The translations under genes and the position numbers were made by a program. A model generated the notes under the pieces. That model was not told where the DNA came from. It made no database searches and was given only the letters and a program-made list of their open reading frames with translations. A stretch of DNA of 64,000 bases from a virus, in the IMG/VR virus record IMGVR_UViG_3300028388_001285, positions 1 to 64,000 of that record, one strand, 5' to 3'. This document shows, piece by piece, positions 1-7,118 of this stretch (the first letter of the stretch is position 1; each line of letters opens with the position of its first letter).

Positions 1-2
1 TG

Positions 3-89
3 GAGGCTAAGATATTAGGCTGGTACTCGAAACATAAAGATCAGGATTTCGCGGATTACTTCGGCATAGTTACATCAAAAGGAGGATAA
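3..89 (+). CDS. Hypothetical protein, C-terminal fragment
   Basis: The first 28 codons form an open frame that runs in from outside the window and stops at TAA. The last residues read GIVTSKGG. Its stop overlaps the ATG of the next gene in a TAATG junction, the coupling style seen throughout this region. The piece is too short to assign a function. Confidence 0.55.
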   Translation, partial: EAKILGWYSKHKDQDFADYFGIVTSKGG

Positions 90-376
90 TGAGAGAATAT
101 GAAATATGGGTAGGGTACTACCAACTGGGACAAGGGCATCATGGTTCAACCGAACCTAAATTGTGCGGTAAAGAAAAAGCAATTAATTTTAAGATGGCGT
201 GCTTTAAGCATGAATTGAAGTCTACTTTGGCTAGTGTTGAGAGACAGGAATTAAATAAACGGGTGGATTCACAATCCCCACAGTGGTGGTATGACCCGCA
301 CTCTAATAGTAATAGTTGGTTAGGGAAGTACTACGAGACTAAAGAAGAGGCTCAGGAATCATTCAAAAGAGGATAA
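89..376 (+). CDS. Hypothetical small phage protein
   Basis: A 95-residue acidic/basic mixed soluble protein starting at an ATG coupled to the upstream stop (TAATG) and ending in TAA. The start motif MREYEIWVGYYQLGQGHH, and the central WWYDPHSNSNSW, suggest a compact modifier-like fold similar to small phage proteins that share a 'YExWxGYY.LGQGxH' opening, but I cannot name a family with certainty. No membrane segment or signal peptide. It belongs to the dense operon of small genes. Confidence 0.7.
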   Translation: MREYEIWVGYYQLGQGHHGSTEPKLCGKEKAINFKMACFKHELKSTLASVERQELNKRVDSQSPQWWYDPHSNSNSWLGKYYETKEEAQESFKRG

Positions 377-388
377 TAACACAACAAC

Positions 389-580
389 ATGGGAAAAGAT
401 AAGATAACATCAGAAGAATTTGGAGGTAGTTTTTTTAAATCGTGTACTGATCCATTCGATGACATGTTAAAATGTTTGCAGAAGATGTTTGAGAAAGGTG
501 AGATTACTAAAGAAGACTTATTGAAAAAGGTAGACGAACTGGCCGCAGGGTTGGAGAAAAAAATAAAAAAAGAAGAATAA
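389..580 (+). CDS. Hypothetical small helical protein
   Basis: A 63-residue, strongly charged protein with a predicted helical C-terminus rich in Lys and Glu (KKIKKEE end). It has a single Cys pair-like spacing (Cys near residues 19 and 29) but no clear zinc motif. ATG start 12 bases after the previous stop; TAA stop. Function unknown. Confidence 0.6.
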   Translation: MGKDKITSEEFGGSFFKSCTDPFDDMLKCLQKMFEKGEITKEDLLKKVDELAAGLEKKIKKEE

Positions 581-581
581 T

Positions 582-668
582 ATGACCTATTTATTTTTAG
601 CCGCTATCGCGGCATTTGTATTTACGATACTAGCTGCATTAGCTAGAAATTATAACGATAAGAAATAA
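582..668 (+). CDS. Tiny single-pass membrane peptide
   Basis: A 28-residue open frame, MTYLFLAAIAAFVFTILAAL followed by a short polar tail ARNYNDKK. The hydrophobic stretch of about 20 residues is a convincing transmembrane helix. It begins one base after the previous stop and its TAA overlaps the next ATG, so it sits snugly in the operon. Role unknown; small membrane peptides in phages often act on the envelope. Confidence 0.6.
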   Translation: MTYLFLAAIAAFVFTILAALARNYNDKK

Positions 669-979
669 TGAGTAATTATATAGAGTTTTTAAAGAAGTAT
701 GAGAAGAAGCTGAAGAATGATAAGGAAATAGCAGGTAGGACACGAGAGAAAGATTGGATGTGCGATTTCACTGAAAGGATCACATTCTATGTGTCCGTTG
801 ATTCTCACATACCTAGTGCAACTTTAGACTATCGTAGGTCTGATAAGAAGCTATTTGCATTAGATGCTGAAGATCTAGAGTACTTTAGTAGGAAGTATGG
901 ATATAAGGCATGTGAAGAGAAGAAAAGGAAGATTGAAGAAATAAACAAGGAGTATGAAAAATACTGTGGCGCAGATTAA
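668..979 (+). CDS. Hypothetical protein
   Basis: A 103-residue soluble protein with amphipathic charged helices at both ends (a Lys-rich N-terminal segment and KKRKIEEINKEYEKY near the C-terminus) around a central part with two Cys residues. Coupled to the upstream gene by TAATG; ends in TAA. No family recognised. Confidence 0.65.
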   Translation: MSNYIEFLKKYEKKLKNDKEIAGRTREKDWMCDFTERITFYVSVDSHIPSATLDYRRSDKKLFALDAEDLEYFSRKYGYKACEEKKRKIEEINKEYEKYCGAD

Positions 980-1062
980 CAGAAACAGACTCCGTTTTAA
1001 ATAGAAATTTTATTATTTGATATAATAGGACGTTTGAGAAACGTTCCGTATAATTGTGAATT
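980..1062 (+). promoter_or_regulatory. AT-rich leader with TATAAT and hairpin
   Basis: Between two small genes lies an AT-rich segment with a TATAAT box at 1021-1026, followed at once by an 8-bp hairpin (arms 1028-1035 and 1039-1047, one bulge). No good -35 element is visible at 17-bp spacing. It could be a promoter for the structured region downstream, or a processing site. Weak evidence. Confidence 0.25.
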
Positions 1063-1149
1063 ATGAATGCTAGAATTAGAAGAAAACCTTATATTATAAG
1101 AAAGGTTGCCGGATTATGGAGAAGATTTTTACGTAGAAAATCAAATTAA
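1063..1149 (+). CDS. Tiny arginine-rich peptide
   Basis: An ATG-initiated frame of 28 codons ending in TAA. The peptide is very basic (nine Arg or Lys) with two aromatic/hydrophobic patches, MNARIRRKPYIIRKVAGLW and the end RRFLRRKSN. It could bind nucleic acid. Its small size makes chance possible, so confidence is low. Confidence 0.35.
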   Translation: MNARIRRKPYIIRKVAGLWRRFLRRKSN

Positions 1150-1204
1150 TTCTGATATATTAGGAATTTGGAGTTATTTGTATTATAATATATATGTCTA
1201 AATG

Positions 1205-1436
1205 AAGTTAGACTCTGTGGCCAAGTGGCTTAGTACCCGAAAGGGGAGGTTCCCTGCAAGATTCCCACAGATGCACTTTTAGATACGAGAAACATAGAGT
1301 ACGTCCGGGGGCACACAAGCCTGAGATGAATACCCGGCAAGAGCACCTTAAGGTCCGCCGTACGAAGATCTCGACAATTAGACCAGACTGGTAAACGGAT
1401 AAAGCGACATTGAATCGTTAGGGGGAACCCTTTTCT
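1205..1436 (+). ncRNA. Candidate structured noncoding RNA
   Basis: About 230 bases without a convincing reading frame but with several helices. A 7-bp stem joins 1214-1220 to 1265-1271 and encloses a CCC-GAAA-GGG hairpin (GNRA tetraloop, about 1236-1246). A second domain is closed by GTACG/CGTAC (about 1299-1303 with 1359-1363) and contains CCGGG/CCCGG (1305-1309 with 1333-1337) and the palindrome ACCTTAAGGT. A GGG-GGAA-CCC hairpin followed by four T (about 1421-1434) could terminate it. The first domain has a tRNA-like 5' opening but I cannot fold a complete tRNA. I do not recognise the class; the start and end are estimates. Confidence 0.4.
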
Positions 1437-1498
1437 AATACAGACTAAATAATTAACTTAATTAATTAGAATATTTAAATATCGCCGGGGCGAACTAT

Positions 1499-1969
1499 AT
1501 GACAATAGAAGTGAGTAAAATTTGGGACATGTTCCCAGAGGATATCGAGTATCCGTCAGATGAAGTTCTGAGGAAGGGACTACAAAAGGGAATACTTTAC
1601 TCTTATGTTAGTGACTCATATATACAGGGGTTGATGAACTATCTAGGTAAGTGCATATATGCTGTACACATAGAGAGATACAACAAGGAGAAGCCTTCTA
1701 AAATAGAAGGTAATCCAGTACACTTCTCTACCAGAAGTTTGGATGACGATTCTTTGTACGTATTCCAAGATGGGGAAGAACAGTTCCTGGTGTATTATGA
1801 TTGGGACGTATCTGACTGTATGATTGGGCAATTTGTCGGAACTATACCTAAGAAGTTGGTAAAGACTTTAGTGCGGAATTGGCTGGACGAAAAACCTTTT
1901 AAAGGTTATGGTGGCAAAGGTAGGTACACGGAATTAGATGTAAGTAAAATAAAAGGATGATTATCATAA
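1499..1969 (+). CDS. Hypothetical protein
   Basis: A 156-residue soluble protein with many aromatic residues, starting at an ATG after the structured noncoding stretch. The frame meets TGA at 1958-1960 and, reading it as Trp, ends three codons later at TAA. The sequence looks like a globular alpha/beta protein (for example the segment VYYDWDVSDCMIGQFVG). No family recognised. It is the first gene of the window containing the recoded codon. Confidence 0.7.
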
Positions 1970-1981
1970 AAACAGTAAATT

Positions 1982-2056
1982 ATGGATTGTAGTATTATAT
2001 GTGCCTATTGTGATGTAAGAAGAAACTTCAAAAAGTATAATGGATATAATAAGTAA
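1982..2056 (+). CDS. Tiny Cys-containing peptide
   Basis: A 24-codon frame, starting MDCSIICAYCDVRR and ending in TAA, overlaps the start of the next gene by 17 bases. The CxxC pair resembles half of a zinc ribbon. Several short Cys-rich peptides in this region support it being real, but it is small enough to be chance. Confidence 0.3.
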   Translation: MDCSIICAYCDVRRNFKKYNGYNK

Positions 2057-2432
2057 ATTGCCTAAGGTTACTGAGAGTTTCGAGGCTTTCCTCAAGGATG
2101 TCAAGTTGATTGGACCTAATGGGTTACCTATAGAAAGGCGAGGATTCTTCAGTGTCGGCAATGGTTGGTTACCACTGATGGTGGAGCTTATCATGAAGAT
2201 GATTGACGCTGGATGGAATAAACGAACCTTACAGGTCAAGGAGAAATTCGGAGGACTGCGATTCTATATTGGATTAGGTAATGATCGCATATGGGAACTA
2301 CTAGAGGAATACGAGGATAAAAGCTTTGAGACTTGTGAAAGTTGCGGAGCTCCTGGAAAAGTAGTGCAGAGATATGGGTGGTTAGCTACTATGTGTAATG
2401 AATGTAGCGATCATCTTGGATACAAAGAATAG
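2040..2432 (+). CDS. Phage zinc-ribbon protein
   Basis: A 130-residue protein with a conserved-looking core (LQVKEKFGGLRFYIGLGND, around residues 61-80) followed by a C-terminal zinc ribbon: CESCGAPG and then MCNECSDH, giving Cys4. The KEKFGGLRFY signature occurs in many phage-encoded hypothetical proteins. It ends in TAG. Binding of zinc is inferred from the motif; the biological role is unknown. Confidence 0.75.
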   Translation: MDIISKLPKVTESFEAFLKDVKLIGPNGLPIERRGFFSVGNGWLPLMVELIMKMIDAGWNKRTLQVKEKFGGLRFYIGLGNDRIWELLEEYEDKSFETCESCGAPGKVVQRYGWLATMCNECSDHLGYKE

Positions 2433-2566
2433 AGTGTCCGACATGTGAAAGTACGATAAGGGTTGGAGTCCCACCCACGATATTTAGATTATGTGGTAAT
2501 TGCAAAAAGAAGCATGAAGATAACTTTGATGAATCCGCGACAAATGGTTGTCTGCGGGAGTTGTAA
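2429..2566 (+). CDS. Small Cys4 zinc-ribbon protein, start uncertain
   Basis: An open frame reading IECPTCESTIRVGVPP and later FRLCGNCKKKHED has two CxxC knuckles 17 residues apart, a typical zinc ribbon. It stops at TAA (2564-2566). There is no ATG, GTG or TTG in a good place after the in-frame TAG at 2405-2407, so it may start at the ATA at 2429 or depend on coupling from the gene it overlaps. The double CxxC pattern is the main support. Confidence 0.45.
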   Translation: MECPTCESTIRVGVPPTIFRLCGNCKKKHEDNFDESATNGCLREL

Positions 2567-2645
2567 TAAGATAATGGTACAGGGCAACGATCAACCAGCA
2601 CCGCTAGTTGGTAAGTGCCTATCATGCCAATTAAAGGATAAATAA
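2529..2645 (+). CDS. Small Cys4 zinc-ribbon protein
   Basis: A 38-residue protein with two CxxC knuckles: VVCGSCNKIMVQG and GKCLSCQLKDK. It starts at ATG 2529, inside the 3' end of the preceding zinc-ribbon frame, and its TAA overlaps the next ATG (TAATG). An upstream TTG at 2463 would add 22 residues without similarity to the ribbon, so I prefer the ATG. Confidence 0.55.
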   Translation: MNPRQMVVCGSCNKIMVQGNDQPAPLVGKCLSCQLKDK

Positions 2646-2998
2646 TGGCAGAATTGGGTGAAAAGATAGCGAGTTTGGAGAATTTCGTACTAAGTACTGA
2701 TACTTTCTTTGATGAGACGCTACAGAAACAAACTACTATGGCTTTGATCACACACGTAGATTTTGGTACGGTGATCGAGCGTCAAGTTTTACATAGTCCG
2801 GATAACTTCTCTCCGGTGTATCAGCTTATTCTAATGGCTGTACAAGATCTAATAAATACTACTCTGGAAGGTAAACCCAAGACTCACAGGAAGGAAGATG
2901 GTAAGGTAGAGGTATCACCTGCATGGGGTAAGAAGTTCGGTAGGTGGTATATATTAGGAGAAGATGGTAAGACGAAAATCTGGGAAAGACGAGACTAA
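2645..2998 (+). CDS. Hypothetical protein
   Basis: A 117-residue soluble protein coupled to the previous gene (TAATG) and ending in TAA two bases before the next ATG. The C-terminal third is basic and aromatic (AWGKKFGRWYILGEDGKTK). No motif recognised. Confidence 0.7.
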   Translation: MAELGEKIASLENFVLSTDTFFDETLQKQTTMALITHVDFGTVIERQVLHSPDNFSPVYQLILMAVQDLINTTLEGKPKTHRKEDGKVEVSPAWGKKFGRWYILGEDGKTKIWERRD

Positions 2999-2999
2999 T

Positions 3000-3305
3000 A
3001 TGGATATTGGAATAGGAATTTACGCGTACTTCCAGCCTGTAGCGGTTGAGGACATTGACGAGAAAGATGCAGTCTATTATTACCATGAGGAAAGTGATCA
3101 GGCTTATGAGGTAACTGAGGATGAGATTACTCCTGGGATATCTTATTATAGATTAGTGGTAGGAAATGTTATTCCGGAGGATGCTGAGAAATGGGCTGCT
3201 ACAACTAAGTATATTTGGAGACGACTTACGACGACTGAAAAAGAACAACTAGATGAGCAAAAAAACAGTGTTTACACAGACGTGTTACTGCGAGAGATGC
3301 GATAA
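3000..3305 (+). CDS. Hypothetical acidic protein
   Basis: A 101-residue acidic protein starting MDIGIGIYAYFQPVAVEDID. I chose ATG 3000, just after the upstream stop, over an in-frame ATG at 2964 that would overlap the previous gene. Ends in TAA. Its 3' end overlaps the following zinc-ribbon gene by about 50 bases. No family recognised. Confidence 0.65.
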   Translation: MDIGIGIYAYFQPVAVEDIDEKDAVYYYHEESDQAYEVTEDEITPGISYYRLVVGNVIPEDAEKWAATTKYIWRRLTTTEKEQLDEQKNSVYTDVLLREMR

Positions 3306-3402
3306 ATTTATGTGGTCTGCGGCATCTACATATGATGAGATTGTATATAGTGTTTGCAATGACTGCGATAAGAAATCGACTGGAATAATGATTGCAACGT
3401 AA
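3253..3402 (+). CDS. Small Cys4 zinc-ribbon protein
   Basis: A 49-residue protein with knuckles CYCERCDKFMWS and VCNDCDKKS, a classic Cys4 ribbon. It starts at ATG 3253 inside the 3' end of the preceding gene and its TAA overlaps the next ATG. It is one of at least four such mini-proteins in the first 10 kb. Confidence 0.6.
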   Translation: MSKKTVFTQTCYCERCDKFMWSAASTYDEIVYSVCNDCDKKSTGIMIAT

Positions 3403-3680
3403 TGAGAATATTATTCACTGATAATCATAACGGACATTGTTATAAGAATCCTGAAGCCACTCTAGTGAGGGTGATAGCTCCAATGAGTAAGAAGCAGCTG
3501 AAGGAAAGTTTTAAGGAGATTGAAAACAAGCAACCTGGAGTAAGCCATATTGGAGGTTCATGACTATATATACTAAGGCACAGTGGTGTTAAGTACAATG
3601 TACTTAGGAGAGCTTGGGAAGAGGACTTCAAAAAGAAGGACTGAGATATGAAATATGAACTAATAACCGGCAATTATTAG
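3402..3680 (+). CDS. Hypothetical protein with two recoded TGA codons
   Basis: A 92-residue basic protein that is only seen when TGA is read through: the two TGA codons fall in GGSWLYILRHSG and FKKKDWDMKYEL. It starts at an ATG coupled to the upstream stop (TAATG) and ends in TAG. Good reading-frame continuity across both TGAs, and the absence of any alternative gene, support translation. Function unknown. Confidence 0.65.
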
Positions 3681-3715
3681 GAACTTTGAGATAAATGTTG
3701 TATATTTGTAATAAC

Positions 3716-3820
3716 ATGGAGCGAGAAGTATACCAGAGATTAGCTGGGTTAATAATATTAGGCGGCAGCACAATTATAGCATTGTGAATAACCGCACTAG
3801 AACTAGCCGTAAGATTTTAG
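3716..3820 (+). CDS. Small membrane protein with a recoded TGA
   Basis: A 34-residue protein, MEREVYQRLAGLIILGG followed by a hydrophobic run containing ALWITALELAV, where W is a TGA codon. One transmembrane helix is likely. It ends in TAG. Just upstream, at 3701-3708, is TATATTTG, which matches the Bacteroidota -7 consensus TAnnTTTG, though the TTTG at 3685-3688 is too close to be its -33 partner. Confidence 0.5.
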
Positions 3821-3919
3821 TTGGGGCTCCCAGCACACAGCCGCAGAAGGTCATCTTTGAGAGTGGTGAATGTTAGGAGAGAGGAAAAAGAAGAAAACTC
3901 AACTTGGTGAATATTGGCA

Positions 3920-4363
3920 ATGGTAATAATGGGACTTGTGTTGGCAGCACGAGGCTGGACTTCTAACCCCGAATATGATAGCTCAATAGCCATAAATTCA
4001 AAGAGACTTGCGAAGATTGAAAAGAAGGAGGAGGAGACGAAGAACTCAGAACAGTATGTACTCTTGGCCGTACGCGACGGAAGCTATCCTTGCTACAATT
4101 GTCCCACCGGTACAATTAATCTCATCGAAGGAGATGTCTTTAAGTATGGGTGAACAACTAAAGGTAAGGCTAGGTACTCTTGATCAACCCTCGCGCAAGC
4201 GGGACTGGTTTATCTCCCGCAGCACAGAGGTACGGCTCAGGAATGTATGGTCCTAGAAATGAAGCGGATAATATTTTATCCTGCGGAGATTAGGTCTAAA
4301 GCAGTATTCGAACGGAATAATATAGTGCTACTGAGACCGCCAGGAAATAAACGAGACATATAA
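3920..4363 (+). CDS. Membrane-anchored GIY-YIG-like protein
   Basis: A 147-residue protein with an N-terminal transmembrane helix (MVIMGLVLAARGW) and a cytoplasmic or lumenal domain containing SYPCYNCPTG, then GDVFKYGWTTKGKARYS and a C-terminal LLRPPGNKRDI. The KYG-T-G-RY pattern resembles the start of GIY-YIG-type folds seen in Bacteroidota phage and mobile-element proteins; catalytic residues cannot be assigned securely. Two TGA codons (KYGW and RYSW) are read as Trp. The start is uncertain: in-frame GTG at 3863/3866 and TTG at 3914 are alternatives. TAA overlaps the next ATG. Confidence 0.6.
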
Positions 4364-4632
4364 TGAGGAAGCTGAAGATGGTAACCCACTATGAGCTGAA
4401 TGAAATTATGGATAAGCTCATAGGAACTACAGTAGAATTCCACATAACCGGCACAGATTTTTTTACGTCAGGTATGGTAGATGTATCTACAAATGGAAAT
4501 GTGGTATGAGTACATAATACTGACAGGTTTAGATACTACTATGATTTAGAGAGTTTATTAACACATGATACTTGGTATCAAGTAAAAGAAGAAGAGGATG
4601 ATTTTAGCGATAACAGAAATAGCGCTGCGTAA
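4363..4632 (+). CDS. Hypothetical protein with a recoded TGA
   Basis: An 89-residue protein coupled by TAATG to the previous gene. A TGA at about codon 48 is read as Trp in GNVVWVHNTDRFRYYYDL. The C-terminus is acidic. It overlaps the next gene by 35 bases. The beta-rich core with a YYYDLESLL segment resembles small phage proteins that govern a 'threshold' or modification role, but no family can be named. Confidence 0.6.
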
Positions 4633-4792
4633 TTATATGCTCTGGGGAAGTGCAGGTTTGATTACGCTTATAACTGGAGGATTAATGTACATTGGGTACA
4701 AGCAGGCTGATGACAACAGGGATATAGCGGACAAGATTTCAGACAGCGATTACGACAAAATGGAAGACGAGTATGGTAAATACGGTATGTAG
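4598..4792 (+). CDS. Single-pass membrane protein
   Basis: A 64-residue protein with a strong transmembrane helix (LWGSAGLITLITGGLMYIGY, about residues 15-34) and a hydrophilic acidic tail (DKISDSDYDKMEDEYGKYG). ATG 4598 overlaps the upstream gene by 35 bases; ATG 4637 directly before the helix is an alternative start. Ends in TAG. Function unknown. Confidence 0.6.
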   Translation: MILAITEIALRNYMLWGSAGLITLITGGLMYIGYKQADDNRDIADKISDSDYDKMEDEYGKYGM

Positions 4793-4928
4793 TCACACAA
4801 TTGAAGTTACTAATTGCACTGTGAAGTGCGGTAGTTGTAACAAGGTAATCAGAGCAGGTGATCTCAATTGTACTGATTGGACCACGTGCTTCTGTTGTAA
4901 GAGTAGGATAAAAAGAGGTATGCGATAA
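4773..4928 (+). CDS. Small Cys-rich zinc-ribbon protein
   Basis: A 51-residue protein with KCGSCNKVIRAGD and CFCCKSRIKRG, a Cys4 zinc ribbon, plus two more Cys residues upstream. Overlaps the end of the membrane protein gene by 20 bases and its TAA overlaps the next ATG (TAATG). Similar in plan to the zinc-ribbon peptide at 2529. Confidence 0.55.
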   Translation: MVNTVCSHTIEVTNCTVKCGSCNKVIRAGDLNCTDWTTCFCCKSRIKRGMR

Positions 4929-5128
4929 TGGCGGACGTAATAATAGATAAGCAGGACGGTTATTTAACTGTAACGGTCAACGGCAAGGAAGTTGATTGGG
5001 AAGACAAAGCGAACGCATATATGCTTGTATGCGGGGAATGGCCGAATGAATTAGAGGATGCGGACGAAAGCAAGTTTCCAATAAAGCATACGATAGAAGT
5101 GGATGCAGAAGATGAGGATGATAGTTAG
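4928..5128 (+). CDS. Small acidic protein
   Basis: A 66-residue, strongly acidic protein with a predicted beta-hairpin start (DGYLTVTVNGKEVDWEDKA) and an Asp/Glu tail. Acidic small phage proteins are often inhibitors or DNA mimics, but nothing specific is visible here. Ends in TAG. Confidence 0.65.
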   Translation: MADVIIDKQDGYLTVTVNGKEVDWEDKANAYMLVCGEWPNELEDADESKFPIKHTIEVDAEDEDDS

Positions 5129-5438
5129 TACGTTGATGCCATCGGGACTAATGGATCAGTTCCCTTATCATGAGGTATTCGACAAGATGAACAAGTGGTT
5201 AAGATTAATTCCAGAGGCTAGGAAAATAAAGAGCCTCGATAAGTTGATGGTTACCTTTGTAGGACCAATGCAGGAGTCCTCTGTTAGAGTAGATGAAGAG
5301 AACAAGAGGGCTAGTATTTCGGTTGTATGGGAACCTGGAGACGATGTGTTTAGGTCGTTAATATACGGTTTAGCACAGCTTGGAAAAGAATTTCAACCAC
5401 TCATTAGGAGAATTGAGAAAAGATTCTTAACTTTGTAA
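5103..5438 (+). CDS. Hypothetical protein
   Basis: A 111-residue protein overlapping the upstream gene by 26 bases if ATG 5103 is used; ATG 5112 and 5118 shorten the overlap and are plausible. It mixes hydrophobic and basic residues with a central strand segment (SVRVDEENKRASISVVWEPG) and a basic C-terminal helix. Ends in TAA. Function unknown. Confidence 0.65.
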   Translation: MQKMRMIVSTLMPSGLMDQFPYHEVFDKMNKWLRLIPEARKIKSLDKLMVTFVGPMQESSVRVDEENKRASISVVWEPGDDVFRSLIYGLAQLGKEFQPLIRRIEKRFLTL

Positions 5439-5439
5439 T

Positions 5440-5814
5440 ATGAAAGAAGCGAGGATAGTAATAGCAGGTTCAAGAACATTTAAAAACTATGATCTCTTAA
5501 AGCAGGAAGCTTTTGATTTTATCATCTATAACTCAGATGTGAAACCAGAAGAGATAGAAATAGTTTCTGGATGTGCTAGGGGTGCCGATTCTCTCGGAGA
5601 GAAATTTGCTGAAGAGATGGGCTACACTGTTAAACAATTTCCTGCTGACTGAGAAGAACACGGTAAGAAGGCTGGATTTATTAGGAATCAGCAAATGGCC
5701 GATTATGCTACACATGTAATTGCCTTCTACCAACCCGGCTCTAAAGGAACAAAGGACATGATCCGCAGAGCGTTGAAACAAGATTTAATATTAAAAGTAA
5801 TAACTTGGAATTAA
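5440..5814 (+). CDS. SLOG-family (DUF2493/YspA-like) protein
   Basis: A 124-residue Rossmann-like protein. It opens with RIVIAGSRTFKNYD, continues to IEIVSGCARGADSLGEKFAEEMG and then FPADWEEHGKKAGFIRN followed by QMADYATHVIAFY. These are the hallmark blocks of the YspA/cpYpsA-related SLOG family, which is thought to bind or process nucleotide-derived ligands. The Trp of FPADW is a TGA codon (5650-5652) and this position is normally Trp in the family, which makes the gene one of the best proofs of recoding. Ends in TAA overlapping the next ATG. Confidence 0.88.
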
Positions 5815-6002
5815 TGGAACAAGTAGTATTCAAACTTAACAAGAATGAGGCCAGCGCTGTAGTGCAGGTGGTGGGACAATTACCAACTAGCTCTAATGCA
5901 TGGGTACTCTACAATAAATTACTTGCTCAGTTTAACGAGCAGACGCAAGAACAGCAAGACGAATCTGAACCTGAGACAGAGGTTCAAGAAGAAAATAAAT
6001 AA
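5814..6002 (+). CDS. Small acidic helical protein
   Basis: A 62-residue protein with a helical N-terminal half (QVVFKLNKNEASAVVQVVGQ) and a Gln/Glu-rich tail. I chose ATG 5814, which overlaps the SLOG stop, over an in-frame TTG at 5805. Resembles short phage proteins near structural-gene operons that carry a repeated 'NALVEVLGQLPTxxN' pattern; no function known. Confidence 0.65.
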   Translation: MEQVVFKLNKNEASAVVQVVGQLPTSSNAWVLYNKLLAQFNEQTQEQQDESEPETEVQEENK

Positions 6003-6075
6003 ACGTGAAAAATAAAGTTCCAGTTTTCAGATTGGTAGGAAGTGATGATCGGGGCTAAACACGATTAACCCTAAC

Positions 6076-6453
6076 ATGGGGGAGATACTATCCGAGGCTG
6101 AAATTAGACTACTAGCGGAATTTATTCTTTTACCAGAGAAGTTCTCTTACCAACGGTTTTCGAAACATGCGAAAGATAAAGTGCTGACACAGTGTAGAGA
6201 GCATGGTTGGGACATCACGAGAGTGAATCTCAACAACAAATTGTACTCTATGATTGGTAAGGGTATTCTTAGGAGAGATGACGATTCCGTGATCTATATT
6301 CAGACTTCCGTATTAGAAGGGGCTTTAGCAGTAGTTAGAGGTTGTACTGAAAGCGGGAGTCACGATTTAGTAATAAGATTTTCAATAGATGATACGAAAG
6401 AAGATAGACGGCCTGATACAGCTGACAGCGGAAGCTCTGGAGATGGAGCCTAA
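6076..6453 (+). CDS. Winged-helix-like conserved phage protein
   Basis: A 125-residue protein whose first 85 residues look helical and DNA-binding-like: an N-terminal LLPEKFSYQRFSKHAKDKV, then NLNNKLYSMIGKGILRRDDD and a strand VIYI, followed by an acidic, Ser/Gly-rich tail. It resembles the first member of a short conserved gene set found near the structural module of Bacteroidota phages; the winged-helix call is inferred from the pattern only. It overlaps the next gene by 11 bases. Confidence 0.65.
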   Translation: MGEILSEAEIRLLAEFILLPEKFSYQRFSKHAKDKVLTQCREHGWDITRVNLNNKLYSMIGKGILRRDDDSVIYIQTSVLEGALAVVRGCTESGSHDLVIRFSIDDTKEDRRPDTADSGSSGDGA

Positions 6454-6730
6454 GGTTGTCAAACACGCCGTTAAATCACAATTTAAATTTATAAGGGACT
6501 GAACGAATGACCCCAAAAAAGCTTCAATATTACTTCATGAGTTGGGTACCTTCTATCTTAACAAAGATGCTATCTACAATAGGATTGTTCGGAAAGCTAT
6601 ACCACAGATTAGACGCTATGGTAAGGAAGATTGGGCAGTCGACTATTTATGTCACTTACGCAAATTGCGTAGATTATCTCTGGACTATCATCGGAGCAAG
6701 AAGAAAAAGAACAAGACAAAAAATGGATAA
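6443..6730 (+). CDS. Conserved basic phage protein with a recoded TGA
   Basis: A 95-residue basic protein starting at ATG 6443. The TGA at 6500-6502 is read as Trp in KFIRDWTNDPKKAS. The rest (FYLNKDAIYNRIVRKAIPQ and EDWAVDYLCHLRKLRRLS) is a compact, well-formed helical protein ending in a Lys-rich tail. Without recoding the N-terminal third would be lost. The same gene pair (this and the GroES-like gene behind it) suggests a conserved block. Function unknown. Confidence 0.7.
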
Positions 6731-7118
6731 GGAGTTTTCGTTTATAATCCAAGGACAGAAAGGAATCCTTTTGCAGTTGGATGAACTCAAAGGGAACTAT
6801 GACCCAGACTCACCCATCTATGTACCTAACTTTAAGGACGGGCATACTGATGGAGGCAAGATCGCAGCTAAAATCGACAACATGGAGAAATATGCGACGA
6901 TTGCTACTGTACTACAGATTTCTGATAAAGCCGCAGAGCTTATGAAGGAAGATGGCATGGACATTCAAATAGGTGATCGGGTCTATGTTGATCCCGTCGC
7001 AAAACATGCGCGGAATTGGTTTATTCCAGACAGGCATTACACAGTCAAAAATTATACTGGTATGCTACTGGTACACCCTAATAATATACAAGCTAGAGAA
7101 AAAAGAGAAAATGGCTAA
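6723..7118 (+). CDS. GroES-like co-chaperonin candidate
   Basis: A 131-residue protein whose C-terminal 90 residues follow the GroES plan: ATVLQISDKAAELMKEDG (the strand after the mobile loop), QIGDRVYVDP (equivalent of the GroES GDKVLF block), then TVKNYTGMLLVHPNNIQA (final strand pair). GroES proteins act as heptameric lids on GroEL. A phage GroEL lies 5.6 kb downstream, which supports the call. The mobile loop is poorly conserved. Start at ATG 6723, eight bases before the upstream stop ends; an in-frame ATG at 6507 would run through the neighbouring gene in the wrong frame. Stop TAA. Confidence 0.55.
   Translation: MDKEFSFIIQGQKGILLQLDELKGNYDPDSPIYVPNFKDGHTDGGKIAAKIDNMEKYATIATVLQISDKAAELMKEDGMDIQIGDRVYVDPVAKHARNWFIPDRHYTVKNYTGMLLVHPNNIQAREKRENG

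Noticed and set aside
1205-1275. A complete tRNA at the start of the structured RNA region.
   Set aside because: The closing stem fits an acceptor, but the inner 44 bases are too short for three arms and no T loop can be formed.
3681-3715. Bacteroidota promoter with TTTG (3685) and TATATTTG (3701).
   Set aside because: The distance between the two elements is 12 bases, shorter than the usual 17-23, so I mention it only as a possible partial match.
6507-6722. A frame starting at ATG 6507 extending the GroES-like protein at its N-terminus.
   Set aside because: This stretch overlaps the gene at 6443 in another frame, whose sequence is much more protein-like; the ATG at 6723 fits the operon spacing.
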